41,177 bases of DNA from Shewanella sp. KT0246 (GCF_019654955.1 NZ_BPEV01000039.1:1-41177), one strand, 5' to 3'. Shown: positions 1 through 8,692, counted from the stretch's first letter. Numbers and translations are program-made. The notes: generated from the sequence alone by a model not told the origin.

Positions 1-417
1 AAAAATAAAACCAATAGTAAATTTTGTTTCATTTATATCGATTTGAATAACTTTAAGCAGATTAATGACAGCCATGGACACCTTGCTGGCGATCATATTT
101 TGGCGCAGTTTTCGTTGAATCTAGCAAAAGAGTTTCGCAGCGCTGATATCATTTCAAGAGTCGGAGGTGATGAGTTTGTATTAGTATTTTCGGTACCTGA
201 ACAAGGCTTTGAAGTACAACGCTTTATTCATCGCATTGAAGATAATTGTTGCAGCATTAAATACCAAAATATCAGTTTTCAGCTCACCTTTGCATGGGGT
301 CATGTTGTAGCTGAAGGTAAAGATCATTCTGTTAGTGAGTTATTTCAAGTTGCGGATAAAAACATGTACCAACTCAAACATGCACAAATCAAAATAAATA
401 AGCTTAAAACACCATAA
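1..417 (+). CDS. GGDEF domain (diguanylate cyclase), 3' fragment
   Basis: This is the C-terminal part of a diguanylate cyclase, which makes cyclic di-GMP from two GTP. The reading frame is open to the left edge, so the gene starts outside the window. The first visible residues match the beginning of a GGDEF domain (FIYIDLNNFKQIND, then HGHLAGD). The active-site loop reads RVGGDEF and is intact. RSAD sits five residues upstream of GGDEF, which fits the RxxD product-inhibition site, so the enzyme is probably active and feedback-controlled. The protein ends shortly after the domain (KNMYQLKHA, then a Lys-rich tail), so no EAL domain follows. The sensory N-terminus cannot be seen. The family call is firm; the signal it senses is unknown. 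Confidence 0.93.
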   Translation, partial: KNKTNSKFCFIYIDLNNFKQINDSHGHLAGDHILAQFSLNLAKEFRSADIISRVGGDEFVLVFSVPEQGFEVQRFIHRIEDNCCSIKYQNISFQLTFAWGHVVAEGKDHSVSELFQVADKNMYQLKHAQIKINKLKTP

Positions 418-498
418 AAGATGGCTAGCAAGACTCTTGCATAAATAGGCTGGAAATTGTTTATTAGGTTTACCATCTTACATTGAATTAATGCCCTA

Positions 499-536
499 AT
501 AAAAAACAAAAAAAGCCGTAGCAAACCGCTACGGCT
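499..536 (-). terminator. Intrinsic terminator of the cytochrome/lipoprotein operon
   Basis: Nine-base arms (AGCCGTAGC at 514-522 and its complement at 528-536) close a 5-base loop. On the minus strand the stem runs straight into a T-rich tract (499-513). It lies 48 bases past the stop codon of the lipoprotein gene. Confidence 0.85.
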
Positions 537-584
537 GTGAATGCCTAATGCCTTTTACGGGGACGGTATCAGGCCGGGTGATGG

Positions 585-1145
585 CTATTCTCCTGCGGGA
601 ATTAGCTCGAATTCGTTAGATGCTTTCTCACCATGAATTTGAATAGCCACTTTAAATACTTCTACAGCGCCTGCTGCAGCTTTGCTTTCAAGATCAAGGT
701 CAACGGCATTAAAGGTATATTGTCCTTCTGTTTCTGTTTCAGTAAGTACACCTGCACAAGCGTCTTCAGTGCTGGTATCGCAATTAAACGTTTGGCTAAC
801 ATGCCAACGCTTCCATGCTTTGGCATTTGATGATGGCGCCGCAGGATCTGGGTAGCCAAAATACATTATGCTGTAGTCACTTGCATCAGTTATCGCTTTT
901 TCATCACCATTATCTAGACTAAAAGTTAACGCTCCTGAACTAGCATCGTACTCGTCTACTGTTAAAATAACCGTATCTGCATCATTAATAGTAATGACTT
1001 CAGTCGCTGGTGGGTCGACTGGATCTGTTACAGGTGGCTCAACGACTGGTGGATCGACAGGATCAGTACTAGTATCGTCATCATCATTACAACCCATCAA
1101 AAGCAGCGAACTGGCCAGCAAGACGCTCAATAATTTAAGATTCAT
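585..1145 (-). CDS. Proline-rich lipoprotein of unknown function
   Basis: I do not recognise this 186-residue protein. It has a lipoprotein signal peptide with lipobox LLMGC (Cys19), then an Asp-rich stretch and a Pro/Val/Asp linker (about residues 25-50) that would hold the rest away from the membrane. The remaining ~135 residues contain two cysteines 8 apart (FNC and DAC) that could form a disulfide. It has no CxxCH haem motif. Translation starts 10 bases after the stop of the cytochrome gene with an AAGGAG Shine-Dalgarno 7 bases before ATG, so the two are probably co-transcribed and co-translated. From that context I infer a periplasmic partner or anchor for the cytochrome; nothing in the sequence proves it. 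Confidence 0.85.
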   Translation of the reverse strand: MNLKLLSVLLASSLLLMGCNDDDDTSTDPVDPPVVEPPVTDPVDPPATEVITINDADTVILTVDEYDASSGALTFSLDNGDEKAITDASDYSIMYFGYPDPAAPSSNAKAWKRWHVSQTFNCDTSTEDACAGVLTETETEGQYTFNAVDLDLESKAAAGAVEVFKVAIQIHGEKASNEFELIPAGE

Positions 1146-1155
1146 AATGGGCTCC

Positions 1156-1980
1156 TTAATTAAAATGACCGGTATGACATGTTTGACACTCTAAATCGCC
1201 TTTAACACTGGCTGCGCTGCCCATTGTTTCAGTTGTACCGTGACAAGTTTGACAAGCTTGAGTCTCTTCTGATGCCATTGCTTCTGGTAGAATTGAGATA
1301 TCTTCAGCTTCATAAGCGCGGTTGAGTAGGTCGACAATGTAGTAAGCCATGCTGGCAGACAGACGTTTACAGCGTTCACCTTTTTCAACGAAAGGTTTAC
1401 CACCATTAATGGCTGACCAGTTACTGATTGATGAATGGCATAATGGGCTGTTAGCTATTGAAGTTTTGCCCACTTCCTCGCTTTTTTCAGCTGTAGAGCC
1501 AATACCTGCAACAAACTCATCAGAAGATAGTGGTAAGTCTGTTCTTTCGTAGTAACGGAATGATGCAGCAATAATCGCTGAATTTTGATCGTTAATATCA
1601 TCAAGTATATTTATCAACATACCTGCTGCGTTTAAGTTCCCGCAAATAGTACCTTGTCCCACAATCCCAGCCCAACCGTATCCCGCTAATGCAGTAGGAA
1701 TTGACGCAAAGTTTGCAGCATCGACACTTGAAGATTCGGCTAGCTTAGTGACGATTGAATGGAAAACTTGATGCATACAACCGCCACCTGTTTCATAGGC
1801 TAGCTTGGCTGTTGCCATTGCATCTAATGGTACATATTTTAACTTATCACCTAGTTCTAAACGGAAATTACCATCTTCATCAGTGGCAGCGAATGCTGAA
1901 GTGCCTACTAAGGTTGCTCCAGCAGCAACTGTGCTGATACCAATAATTTGGGTTAATGCCTGACGTCTATTTATGCTCAT
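1156..1980 (-). CDS. Split-Soret-like diheme cytochrome c, Tat-exported
   Basis: A periplasmic redox protein. The N-terminus SINRRQAL plus a hydrophobic stretch ending SAFA resembles a twin-arginine signal, which would fit export of a prefolded Fe-S protein. The middle carries spaced cysteines in GGGCMHQVF, GTICGNLNAAG, SPLCHSS and GERCKRL, the pattern of the C_GCAxxG_C_C redox family that includes Desulfovibrio split-Soret cytochrome, where such cysteines hold an iron-sulfur cluster. Two haem-binding motifs, CQTCHG and CQTCHTGH, lie at the C-terminus. I chose ATG at 1980 (274 aa) over an upstream GTG at 1989 because AGGGTG sits 6 bases before the ATG. First gene of a two-gene unit with the lipoprotein. 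The electron donor and acceptor are unknown. Confidence 0.82.
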   Translation of the reverse strand: MSINRRQALTQIIGISTVAAGATLVGTSAFAATDEDGNFRLELGDKLKYVPLDAMATAKLAYETGGGCMHQVFHSIVTKLAESSSVDAANFASIPTALAGYGWAGIVGQGTICGNLNAAGMLINILDDINDQNSAIIAASFRYYERTDLPLSSDEFVAGIGSTAEKSEEVGKTSIANSPLCHSSISNWSAINGGKPFVEKGERCKRLSASMAYYIVDLLNRAYEAEDISILPEAMASEETQACQTCHGTTETMGSAASVKGDLECQTCHTGHFN

Positions 1981-2016
1981 AATAATCACCCTATTTCTAA
2001 TGTTACTGCTAAGTTT

Positions 2017-2072
2017 TTATGTCTAAGTACTTATGTCTAACTATTTATGTCTAAGTACTTATGTATTAACTA
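2017..2072. repeat. Four 14-bp tandem repeats upstream of the cytochrome gene
   Basis: The unit TTATGTCTAAGTAC occurs at 2017-2030 and 2045-2058. A variant TTATGTCTAACTAT is at 2031-2044 and a decayed copy TTATGTATTAACTA at 2059-2072. The array lies 37-92 bases upstream of the cytochrome start, where a promoter or activator array would be. Copies 1 and 3, read into the next copy, contain the palindrome TAAGTACTTA. Confidence 0.8.
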
Positions 2073-2537
2073 CAAGCTTGAGCGCTTGTTTTGTTTTAAG
2101 TAGTACTTGTATTCATCTCTTCGAGTTTGCTGGTTTCTTATTTGAATCACTCAGCGCTGCTCGATGGGTCTAATGTAAGCAATGAGAGAATTAATAGTGT
2201 GATATAGAGCAGGGAAATACAGTGGTTGTAATAAAGGTGAATTGGCAAATAAAAATTCAAAATTGAAGAAGAACTAAAGGTGGATTTTTAGCTGAGTTAG
2301 CTAAAAGTGAGGACTAAGTCACGCTATTAATGAGATTAATAAAGATTAAAGCCAGTTTTAATGATTCTAAAGTTACATTTAGTTTATTAATTTGTGTGAT
2401 TTGAGTCGCAATTTGTTGTTGTAGCATGGTTATCAGCCTCAAAAGTGCAACTGAAAAGAGCGAAATTACGCAGGATCACAGAATTTTTTGATGGTTGTTT
2501 TAGACTAATAATATTGAGCAATTCTTGGGATGCAACC
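2073..2537. other. Divergent intergenic region, no gene seen
   Basis: Non-coding stretch between the cytochrome operon and the CadC-like regulator. Apart from the CRP-like site at 2395-2410 I see no gene or strong hairpin. It presumably carries the promoters for both directions. Confidence 0.6.
2395..2410. promoter_or_regulatory. CRP-like binding site
   Basis: TGTGATTTGAGTCGCA matches the CRP consensus TGTGA-N6-TCACA at nine of ten core positions. It lies 128 bases before the chosen ATG of the CadC-like regulator. In Shewanella, CRP governs anaerobic respiration genes, which would suit control of a locus next to a periplasmic cytochrome. Single-site matches of this quality also occur by chance. 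Confidence 0.4.
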
Positions 2538-3284
2538 ATGCAATTAGGCCATTGCAGATTTGATGAAGTGAAGGGTGAATTAGTTAATAGTGACAGTGGT
2601 GAAACTTGGCGACTTCCACGTGCTGAGTTGCAAGTACTGAGCTTATTAATTGATTACCAAGGCAAGGTCGTGGCTAAGCCATTGCTAAAAATAGGTGATG
2701 GCAAGGAACTGCCGTTAAGTGATGCTTCAGTCGCTCATGCCATCTTTACATTACGGGGGTTTCTAGGGCCTCAATATGAAACACTCATTGAGACGGTCAA
2801 AGGGCAGGGTTATTTATTAAAACACCACCGTAGCCGCAAAAAAGATCAAACTAGGTTTTCAGGTAAATTTAAACAACTGATTATTATCGTCATCATTTTT
2901 ATTTTGTCATTACTAGTTAGTGGCATTGTGTTGATGAGCTTTTCAAAACCGAACTCTCTACCTGTCATGCCTGCAAGTGTTAGCACTGTGAAGCTAGCAT
3001 CGGGTCAAACTGTCGATGTGATTTTATATTCTCGTACTAAAACCAATAATGCTTTATTGCAAGCACAAGGCATGCAGCTTCAGCAAAGCCTTTCGCAATG
3101 CACTAACACCTCCTGGAAAAGTGTTTATTTATCGCTATCACATGACAAGCAAGTTTTAAACGTGACCTTGCGTGGTGACCATTTTGGCCAATCTGTCATT
3201 CGTAATCTTAAAATCAGTGATTTAAGGCAACCGAAAAGCTTTGTCAGTCAGGAGTGGTTAAAAGGAGTTGAGATATGTGGTTAA
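2538..3284 (+). CDS. CadC/ToxR-type membrane-anchored winged-helix regulator
   Basis: A one-component regulator that binds DNA in the cytoplasm and senses in the periplasm. Residues 1-95 form an OmpR-type winged helix (QLGHCRFDEVKGELV at the start; VKGQGYLL closing the wing). A Lys/Arg linker leads to one membrane helix (about 113-134, LIIIVIIFILSLLVSG) and a ~110-residue periplasmic domain with two cysteines (SQCTNTSW and a C-terminal VEICG). An upstream in-frame GTG at 2445 would add 31 residues. I prefer ATG at 2538 because family members begin at the winged helix and GGGA lies 7 bases upstream. It resembles the YqeI/GrvA-type regulators that pair with FidL-like proteins, and one follows 30 bases downstream. 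Its targets are unknown; the divergent cytochrome operon is a natural candidate. Confidence 0.85.
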   Translation: MQLGHCRFDEVKGELVNSDSGETWRLPRAELQVLSLLIDYQGKVVAKPLLKIGDGKELPLSDASVAHAIFTLRGFLGPQYETLIETVKGQGYLLKHHRSRKKDQTRFSGKFKQLIIIVIIFILSLLVSGIVLMSFSKPNSLPVMPASVSTVKLASGQTVDVILYSRTKTNNALLQAQGMQLQQSLSQCTNTSWKSVYLSLSHDKQVLNVTLRGDHFGQSVIRNLKISDLRQPKSFVSQEWLKGVEICG

Positions 3285-3314
3285 TTCAACAAACTCAGTG
3301 CAGGGAGATTAACA

Positions 3315-3833
3315 ATGACTAGAACATGGCGCTGGGTGATTAATATCATCATATTGGCCTTATTGATCAGCAGTATTGGGGTAATAGCGAGTTTAACTTC
3401 AAGCTCTCCGAGTTTTATGCTCAGTTGTAGCTCTGAATTGTTTAATCGCAATAATGACCAGCAGGACAGTAACCACTACCTATTGGTTGATATGTTATCT
3501 AAAGATGGCCAAGCTCAGGTGCATTATCGCTACTTTAATATCGATGGTAGTTCCGCTGGAACGCTATCGATGCAAGGGCAGGTGAATCATATTGATACTG
3601 AAAACATGATTTATGATATTTCGGTGAATACCAAGCAAGAAAGCCCAATGGCTGAAAACCAGCAACCACCCAAACACTATCAATACTTATCTTATGTGAG
3701 TAACCTTAATTTGACTCGTGACGGCATGCACAATCTTAGCGTGCAAATTATCGAGCAGGATGAAGCAAAGGATTTTGCAGTGGTGTTGTTTCAACCCAGT
3801 AATACCGTTTGTGGCTGCCGATTAGTGAACTAA
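3315..3833 (+). CDS. FidL-like single-pass membrane protein
   Basis: A 172-residue protein with one N-terminal membrane helix (about residues 8-27, INIIILALLISSIGVIASL) and a periplasmic remainder. Cysteines occur in MLSCSSE and in the C-terminal TVCGCRLVN. Size, topology and position directly after a CadC-type regulator fit the FidL-like family, which accompanies YqeI/GrvA-type regulators much as ToxS accompanies ToxR. By that analogy it would stabilise or tune the regulator's periplasmic domain. It is followed by a strong bidirectional terminator. The family assignment rests on topology and context more than on motifs. Confidence 0.72.
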   Translation: MTRTWRWVINIIILALLISSIGVIASLTSSSPSFMLSCSSELFNRNNDQQDSNHYLLVDMLSKDGQAQVHYRYFNIDGSSAGTLSMQGQVNHIDTENMIYDISVNTKQESPMAENQQPPKHYQYLSYVSNLNLTRDGMHNLSVQIIEQDEAKDFAVVLFQPSNTVCGCRLVN

Positions 3834-3898
3834 TGTTATTTAAAGTTTGCTTATGTCGGTAACTGCTTACCGATCTTTTTAGCTTGTATTTAACATAT

Positions 3899-3932
3899 TA
3901 AAAAAGCGAACCATGTGTGGTTCGCTTTTTTA
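3899..3932. terminator. Bidirectional intrinsic terminator
   Basis: A 13-base perfect stem (3901-3913 with 3918-3930, core GCGAACCA) encloses the loop TGTG. It is flanked by A-tract and T-tract, so it can stop transcripts both from the FidL-like gene (+) and from putA (-). Confidence 0.9.
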
Positions 3933-3987
3933 TGTTTATATCTAATACATACTTATGCTTTTTAAGCGTAAATTGCTTAGAGGAGTA

Positions 3988-6900
3988 TTAATCATCTTCA
4001 ACTAATGTCATCAGAGATGTGTTACCACCCGATGCGGTGATATCAATACTCACGGTTTTTTCTGTCAGTAGACGTTGAATCAAGTTATCGAAATATTCAG
4101 AACTGATCACCGGTAATATTGCACCTTGACGCTCAGCTAATTTCTCACTGATGTAATGTTTACGATCGCAGTTACCATCAATTACCACACCCGATAATTT
4201 AGGGTGAGCCAATAGTGTCGGTAAATGACGGTGTCTTGCCACTTGGAAGATATTTTTATCAGCTCCGGTGGCGATTAATTTATCTCTAAATACCAATGCT
4301 TCATCATGGAATAAGTCAGACACTACGGTGATAACAGTATTACCTGTTGCCAGTGCGGTTACGATTGAGAGAACCCAAAAGTGGAAACTGACGTTTTCAT
4401 CGGCAAAACAAATAATATTGCCGCGATTTTCCAAGTAAAGGATATTAGATTCACCCGTTGGTCCAGGCAATACCTTTGGCTTTTTCAAGCGCTTTTCAAT
4501 ATCAATTAATTGTTCACGAGACACCTTTAAGGTGTAATTTAAATCGTCTGCCAAGTCATCAACAATATCAACATGGGCGATTTTAGCCAGTAACTGACGT
4601 ACACAAGAGGTACGAGTATTTAGGTCTGTTAAACGCCACTGTTTTTCAACTTCATTAGCTCTATCCATCAACAATGTTGCTTCGGATATAGATTGTTCAT
4701 CACAATCTTTTTCAATGGCTTGCGGCGGCAATAGATCAAAATCATCAACATCAGGGGTGGCTTTTTCTTTTACCAAACGTGTTAGATAATTTGGGCCACC
4801 GGCTTTCGGCCCCGTTCCTGAAAGACCACGGCCACCAAATGGTTGTACACCGACAATGGCACCAATCATATTGCGGTTAATATACACATTACCTGCGCGT
4901 GATAATCGGGCTAGATCGATTGCTCTGTGCTCTATTCGGGTGTGTATCCCCATGGTTAAGCCAAAACCAGTACTGTTAATGCTATCGATGACATTTTCTA
5001 TATCATCGCCCTTAAAGCGAACCACATGGACACATGGACCAAATACTTCGCGCTTTAATACACTAATATCATTGATTTCATAAAGGCGCGGCGCAAAGAA
5101 GAAGTGTTCATTGTCTGCAACTTCAGTCGATATGTCGCACTGATAAAGCAACTTACCATAGTCTCTCATGTAGTCACTGTGGGCGTTTAATGCGTTCAGT
5201 GCTTTTTGATCGATGACAGGGCCAATATCAGTACTGAGGAATTCTGGGTTACCAACGTGTAATTCAGCCAGCGCGCCTTTGAGCATAGTTATGACATTAT
5301 CGGCAATATCTTCTTGTAAAAATAATACGCGAAGCGCCGAACAACGCTGACCTGCAGACTGGAAGCCCGATGAGATAACGTCATCCACAACTTGCTCTGG
5401 TAAGGCAGTAGAATCAACAATCATACAATTTTGACCGCCTGTTTCAGCAATCAATGGTACTTGATGGCCGCCACGTTCAGACAAGATTTGCGAAATCTTA
5501 GTGCCAGTTTCAGTTGAACCTGTGAACATCACCGTTTGAATGCGCTCATCTGGCAAGATAACACTACCGACTAAGCTACCTGGGGCAATAACAGCTTGGA
5601 CAACACCTGCAGGAAGACCAACATACTTCATCAGTTCAATGGCGCGCAGCGCAATTAAGCTGGTTTGTTCTGCTGATTTTGCTAGTACGGTATTACCGGT
5701 CGCAATGGCTGCTGCAACTTGTCCTAAGAAGATAGCTAATGGGAAGTTCCAAGGGCTAATACACAACACGACGCCGCGAGGCTCTAGGCGATCATCTTCA
5801 GCTAATTCAATTGCTCGGTTAGCGTAATAGCGGCAAAAGTCGACGGCTTCACGCACTTCATCGATACCGTCTTGGGCAACTTTACCTGCTTCTTTAATAC
5901 ATAACGCAATCAGTTCATCGGTATGACGTTCTAGGATATCTGCGATACGGGTTAATAACGCGGCGCGTTCAGTGACTGACACTTGTGACCATGAAGCAAA
6001 TGCGGTTTGTGCTGTGTCGATCATCGCCAGCATTGCATCTTTATCGTGGAAATGGTGATAGCCAATGATTTCATTGTGATTGGCTGGGTTTTTTACCGCT
6101 ACCGCGCCTTCTGGCACATCACTGGCACTTATTTGTTTGCCAGTAAACCAGTTATCAAGTGACTCTTTTAACGGTGTGATTTCGTTGATGTTGGTTAAGT
6201 CTAAACCTTTTGAATTATCACGGTTTTCGCCATCTTCACTGTAATATAAAGCAATAGGCTTAAGAATTTGCTGATTGTACTTCTCTTTTAATCGCTGAGT
6301 TTTTTCTACTGGATCTTCAAGCAGCGACTCAACCGGTTTTGATTCATCAACAATGGCATTAACGAATGAAGAGTTAGCGCCATTTTCCAATAAACGGCGA
6401 ACCAAATAAGCGAGTAGATCTTCATGGTGACCCACTGGCGCATAAATTCGGCATTGAATATTTTCACCACTGACAATTTGGTCATATAGTGAATCACCCA
6501 TGCCATGCAAGCACTGGAACTCAAAGCCTTCTTTATCATCACCTGCAAGTTCTACAATGGTGGCTGCTGTATAAGCATTATGAGTCGCAAACTGCGGATA
6601 AATAGTATCTCGGTAGCCTAATAATTTATTGGCACAGGCATGGAATGACACATCGGTCGAAGACTTACGAGTGAATACAGGAAAGTGCTTATGACCGTCC
6701 TTTTGGGCATTCTTAATTTCGGTATCCCAATAGGCACCTTTTACTAAACGCACCATCATTCTGCGGCCAACACGAACGGTTAACTCACGTAGCCAATCGA
6801 CCACAAAAATAGCGCGCTTTTGGTAAGCCTGTAAGGCAATACCAAAGCCATTCCAACCAGCTAAATCTTCGTCGCTAAACACGGCTTCAATAACATCAAG

Positions 6901-7812
6901 TGAGATATCTAATCGTTCTGACTCTTCAGCATCAACGGTCAAGCCAATGTTATACTTTTTGGCCTGCAAACATAGGGCTTTAAGCTTTGGTACTATTTCG
7001 TTCATCACTCGTGATTTATGGGTAAACTCGTAACGAGGATGAATAGCAGAAAGTTTGACTGAAATGCCGGGGACTTTTCTTGGATCATTTTTACCAGACG
7101 CTTGAGCGACTTTACCAATGGCTTCGATGGCGTCTTGGTATGATGCTAAATAACGGTCTGCATCGTCCATAGTACGTGCGCCTTCACCCAGCATGTCATA
7201 AGAATACACGTAACCTTGTTGTTCTTTTGTCGCTGCACGCTCGGTTGCTGCGACGATAGTTTCACCCATCACAAACTGCTTACCCATGATTTTCATGGCG
7301 TAGTTCATTGAAGTTCGAATGACTGGCTCACCTAGTCGGCCAATGGTTTTCTTTAATAATCCAAAGCGATCTTTAGTGCGCTTATCTGCATAATCTACCA
7401 CTGAGCCTGTGATCAATAAGCCCCATGAAGAAGCATTAACAAATAATGAGTCACTGCTACCTAAATGGTTACTCCAATGGCCTTGAGAGATTTTGTCGCG
7501 AATAAGTACATCTTGAGTATGTTTATCAGGTACGCGTAAAAGTGCTTCTGCTAAGCACATCAATACCACGCCTTCTTCACTTGAAAGTGAATATTCATTA
7601 AGTAAGGAATCAATTGCGCCATTGCCTGATTGATCTTGGCGAATTTTCAACACCATTTGGCGTGCTCGTTCCCAAGCCTTACTTCGGGCGCTAACGTTAA
7701 TTTCTGCTAGAGGGAGAATATGATCTACCGCGATGTTTTCATCGATACGATAAAAATCACGAATTTTTTGACGGATTGGACAGTCAGAAATTAACTTACC
7801 TTCAAATAGCAT
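3988..7812 (-). CDS. putA: Bifunctional proline utilisation enzyme PutA
   Basis: Oxidises proline to glutamate in two steps: an FAD proline dehydrogenase passing electrons to quinone, then an NAD-dependent glutamate semialdehyde dehydrogenase. The dehydrogenase half (about residues 150-490) shows RLVKGAYWD, ATHNAYTAATI and RRLLENGAN (near 472). The aldehyde dehydrogenase half (about 560-1020) shows SPWNFPLAIFLGQ, FTGSTETG and the catalytic Cys824 in GQRCSALR. A further C-terminal ~240 residues end with the conserved tail TASGGNTSLMTL, as in long PutAs. The N-terminal ribbon-helix-helix DNA-binding domain of E. coli PutA is absent, so this protein should not repress its own gene. ATG at 7812 (1274 aa, GGGGA 8 bases upstream) is preferred to an in-frame TTG at 7854. 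No putP is adjacent. Confidence 0.97.
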   Translation of the reverse strand: MLFEGKLISDCPIRQKIRDFYRIDENIAVDHILPLAEINVSARSKAWERARQMVLKIRQDQSGNGAIDSLLNEYSLSSEEGVVLMCLAEALLRVPDKHTQDVLIRDKISQGHWSNHLGSSDSLFVNASSWGLLITGSVVDYADKRTKDRFGLLKKTIGRLGEPVIRTSMNYAMKIMGKQFVMGETIVAATERAATKEQQGYVYSYDMLGEGARTMDDADRYLASYQDAIEAIGKVAQASGKNDPRKVPGISVKLSAIHPRYEFTHKSRVMNEIVPKLKALCLQAKKYNIGLTVDAEESERLDISLDVIEAVFSDEDLAGWNGFGIALQAYQKRAIFVVDWLRELTVRVGRRMMVRLVKGAYWDTEIKNAQKDGHKHFPVFTRKSSTDVSFHACANKLLGYRDTIYPQFATHNAYTAATIVELAGDDKEGFEFQCLHGMGDSLYDQIVSGENIQCRIYAPVGHHEDLLAYLVRRLLENGANSSFVNAIVDESKPVESLLEDPVEKTQRLKEKYNQQILKPIALYYSEDGENRDNSKGLDLTNINEITPLKESLDNWFTGKQISASDVPEGAVAVKNPANHNEIIGYHHFHDKDAMLAMIDTAQTAFASWSQVSVTERAALLTRIADILERHTDELIALCIKEAGKVAQDGIDEVREAVDFCRYYANRAIELAEDDRLEPRGVVLCISPWNFPLAIFLGQVAAAIATGNTVLAKSAEQTSLIALRAIELMKYVGLPAGVVQAVIAPGSLVGSVILPDERIQTVMFTGSTETGTKISQILSERGGHQVPLIAETGGQNCMIVDSTALPEQVVDDVISSGFQSAGQRCSALRVLFLQEDIADNVITMLKGALAELHVGNPEFLSTDIGPVIDQKALNALNAHSDYMRDYGKLLYQCDISTEVADNEHFFFAPRLYEINDISVLKREVFGPCVHVVRFKGDDIENVIDSINSTGFGLTMGIHTRIEHRAIDLARLSRAGNVYINRNMIGAIVGVQPFGGRGLSGTGPKAGGPNYLTRLVKEKATPDVDDFDLLPPQAIEKDCDEQSISEATLLMDRANEVEKQWRLTDLNTRTSCVRQLLAKIAHVDIVDDLADDLNYTLKVSREQLIDIEKRLKKPKVLPGPTGESNILYLENRGNIICFADENVSFHFWVLSIVTALATGNTVITVVSDLFHDEALVFRDKLIATGADKNIFQVARHRHLPTLLAHPKLSGVVIDGNCDRKHYISEKLAERQGAILPVISSEYFDNLIQRLLTEKTVSIDITASGGNTSLMTLVEDD

Positions 7813-7854
7813 GTGCTTGTCCCCAAAAATGAGTAAATATTGCGTTATCGGCAA

Positions 7855-8358
7855 TTAAAATTATTTCAATAATTATTATTATAGTTGTCCGATAGCAGCA
7901 GTTGAGTGCTGTTTCAATACGCTACTGAAACATTATTTATTCTTAGCAAATTATTTTTTATAAAGTGTGATTTACCTTCAATAATTCTAGGTGTGAATAT
8001 CCTCCATCTAGCACTTCTGTGTCAATACTCATTTAGTCAAAAAGATGTAAAGTTTTTTAACGAATTTAACTCGCCGTTAACCTTTGTTGGTACTAATTTT
8101 TATCCTGTCCGCTATAAGCTGTAATTTTCTTATTAACGTGTCTTTTAAACTAAGATTATAAATCCGTTTTTAAGCATCTGTTTTCTTGTAAAGTTCTACC
8201 AGATTCATCATTGTTTTGTTCGCGTAATTATCAACGCTATAAGGTTACTATTATGGTCAGTTCTGTTTTAAACGATGGCTAGGGACTTAAGTGGTACTGG
8301 CATTGCGAATTAAACATTCTTGCTGCTGCATTTATTAATGAGTATATGATGGCTGCAC
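7855..8358. other. AT-rich intergenic region between putA and the DUF3297 gene
   Basis: About 500 bases upstream of putA (-) and of the DUF3297 gene (+). An open frame at 7906-8124 has an unremarkable AT-rich translation and no Shine-Dalgarno, so I do not call it. A very short frame at about 8253-8282 follows an AAGG, but nothing else supports it. The region must hold the putA promoter; I see no convincing structured leader. Confidence 0.5.
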
Positions 8359-8387
8359 TTGAGCAAAGCGCCTGTATTGCCTACAAT
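8359..8387 (+). promoter_or_regulatory. Sigma-70 promoter for the DUF3297 gene
   Basis: A -35 of TTGAGC (8359-8364), a 17-base spacer and a -10 of TACAAT (8382-8387). The transcript would start near 8394, about 25 bases before the gene's start codon. Confidence 0.65.
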
Positions 8388-8419
8388 AGCGCTAGATTCT
8401 ATTACTACAGAGCATGCTC

Positions 8420-8668
8420 ATGAACGATACAACTTCACAACCCGCTTTACCTGATCGCCTTTCTGTTAATCCACGCAGCCCACATCATGTTGAAGCTGTT
8501 TTTGAAAATGACATTGGCATCAAAGTTAATGGCAAAGAACGTTTTGATGTTGAAGAGTACTGCATCAGTGAAGGTTGGGTAAAAGTACCAGCAGGCAAGG
8601 CGTTAGACCGTCGCGGCCAACCTTTATTAATGACAATTAAAGGCACAGTTGAAGCATTTTACCGTTAA
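8420..8668 (+). CDS. DUF3297 family protein
   Basis: A small protein (82 aa) of unknown biochemical role. The sequence LPDRLSVNPRSPHH, then the core GIKVNGKERFDVEEYC and WVKVPAGKALDRRGQPL, matches the DUF3297 family found widely in Proteobacteria. It has no signal peptide or membrane helix, so it is probably cytoplasmic. I prefer ATG at 8420 to the one at 8414 because AGAG lies 7 bases upstream of it and relatives begin just before the LPDRLS segment. It is a single-gene unit: its own promoter lies just upstream and a strong terminator follows 25 bases after the stop. Confidence 0.88.
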   Translation: MNDTTSQPALPDRLSVNPRSPHHVEAVFENDIGIKVNGKERFDVEEYCISEGWVKVPAGKALDRRGQPLLMTIKGTVEAFYR

Positions 8669-8692
8669 GTTATACGGTTAAACTGCGCGTTT

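Noticed and set aside
2445..2537. GTG-initiated N-terminal extension of the CadC-like regulator
   Set aside because: The extension is Arg/Lys-rich, has no Shine-Dalgarno, and is absent from the family's winged-helix start; ATG 2538 fits better.
4856..5827. Plus-strand ORFs inside putA
   Set aside because: They are antisense shadows of a long conserved coding frame.
7906..8124. 72-codon ORF upstream of putA
   Set aside because: Codon 1 lacks a Shine-Dalgarno and the AT-rich translation looks like random non-coding sequence.
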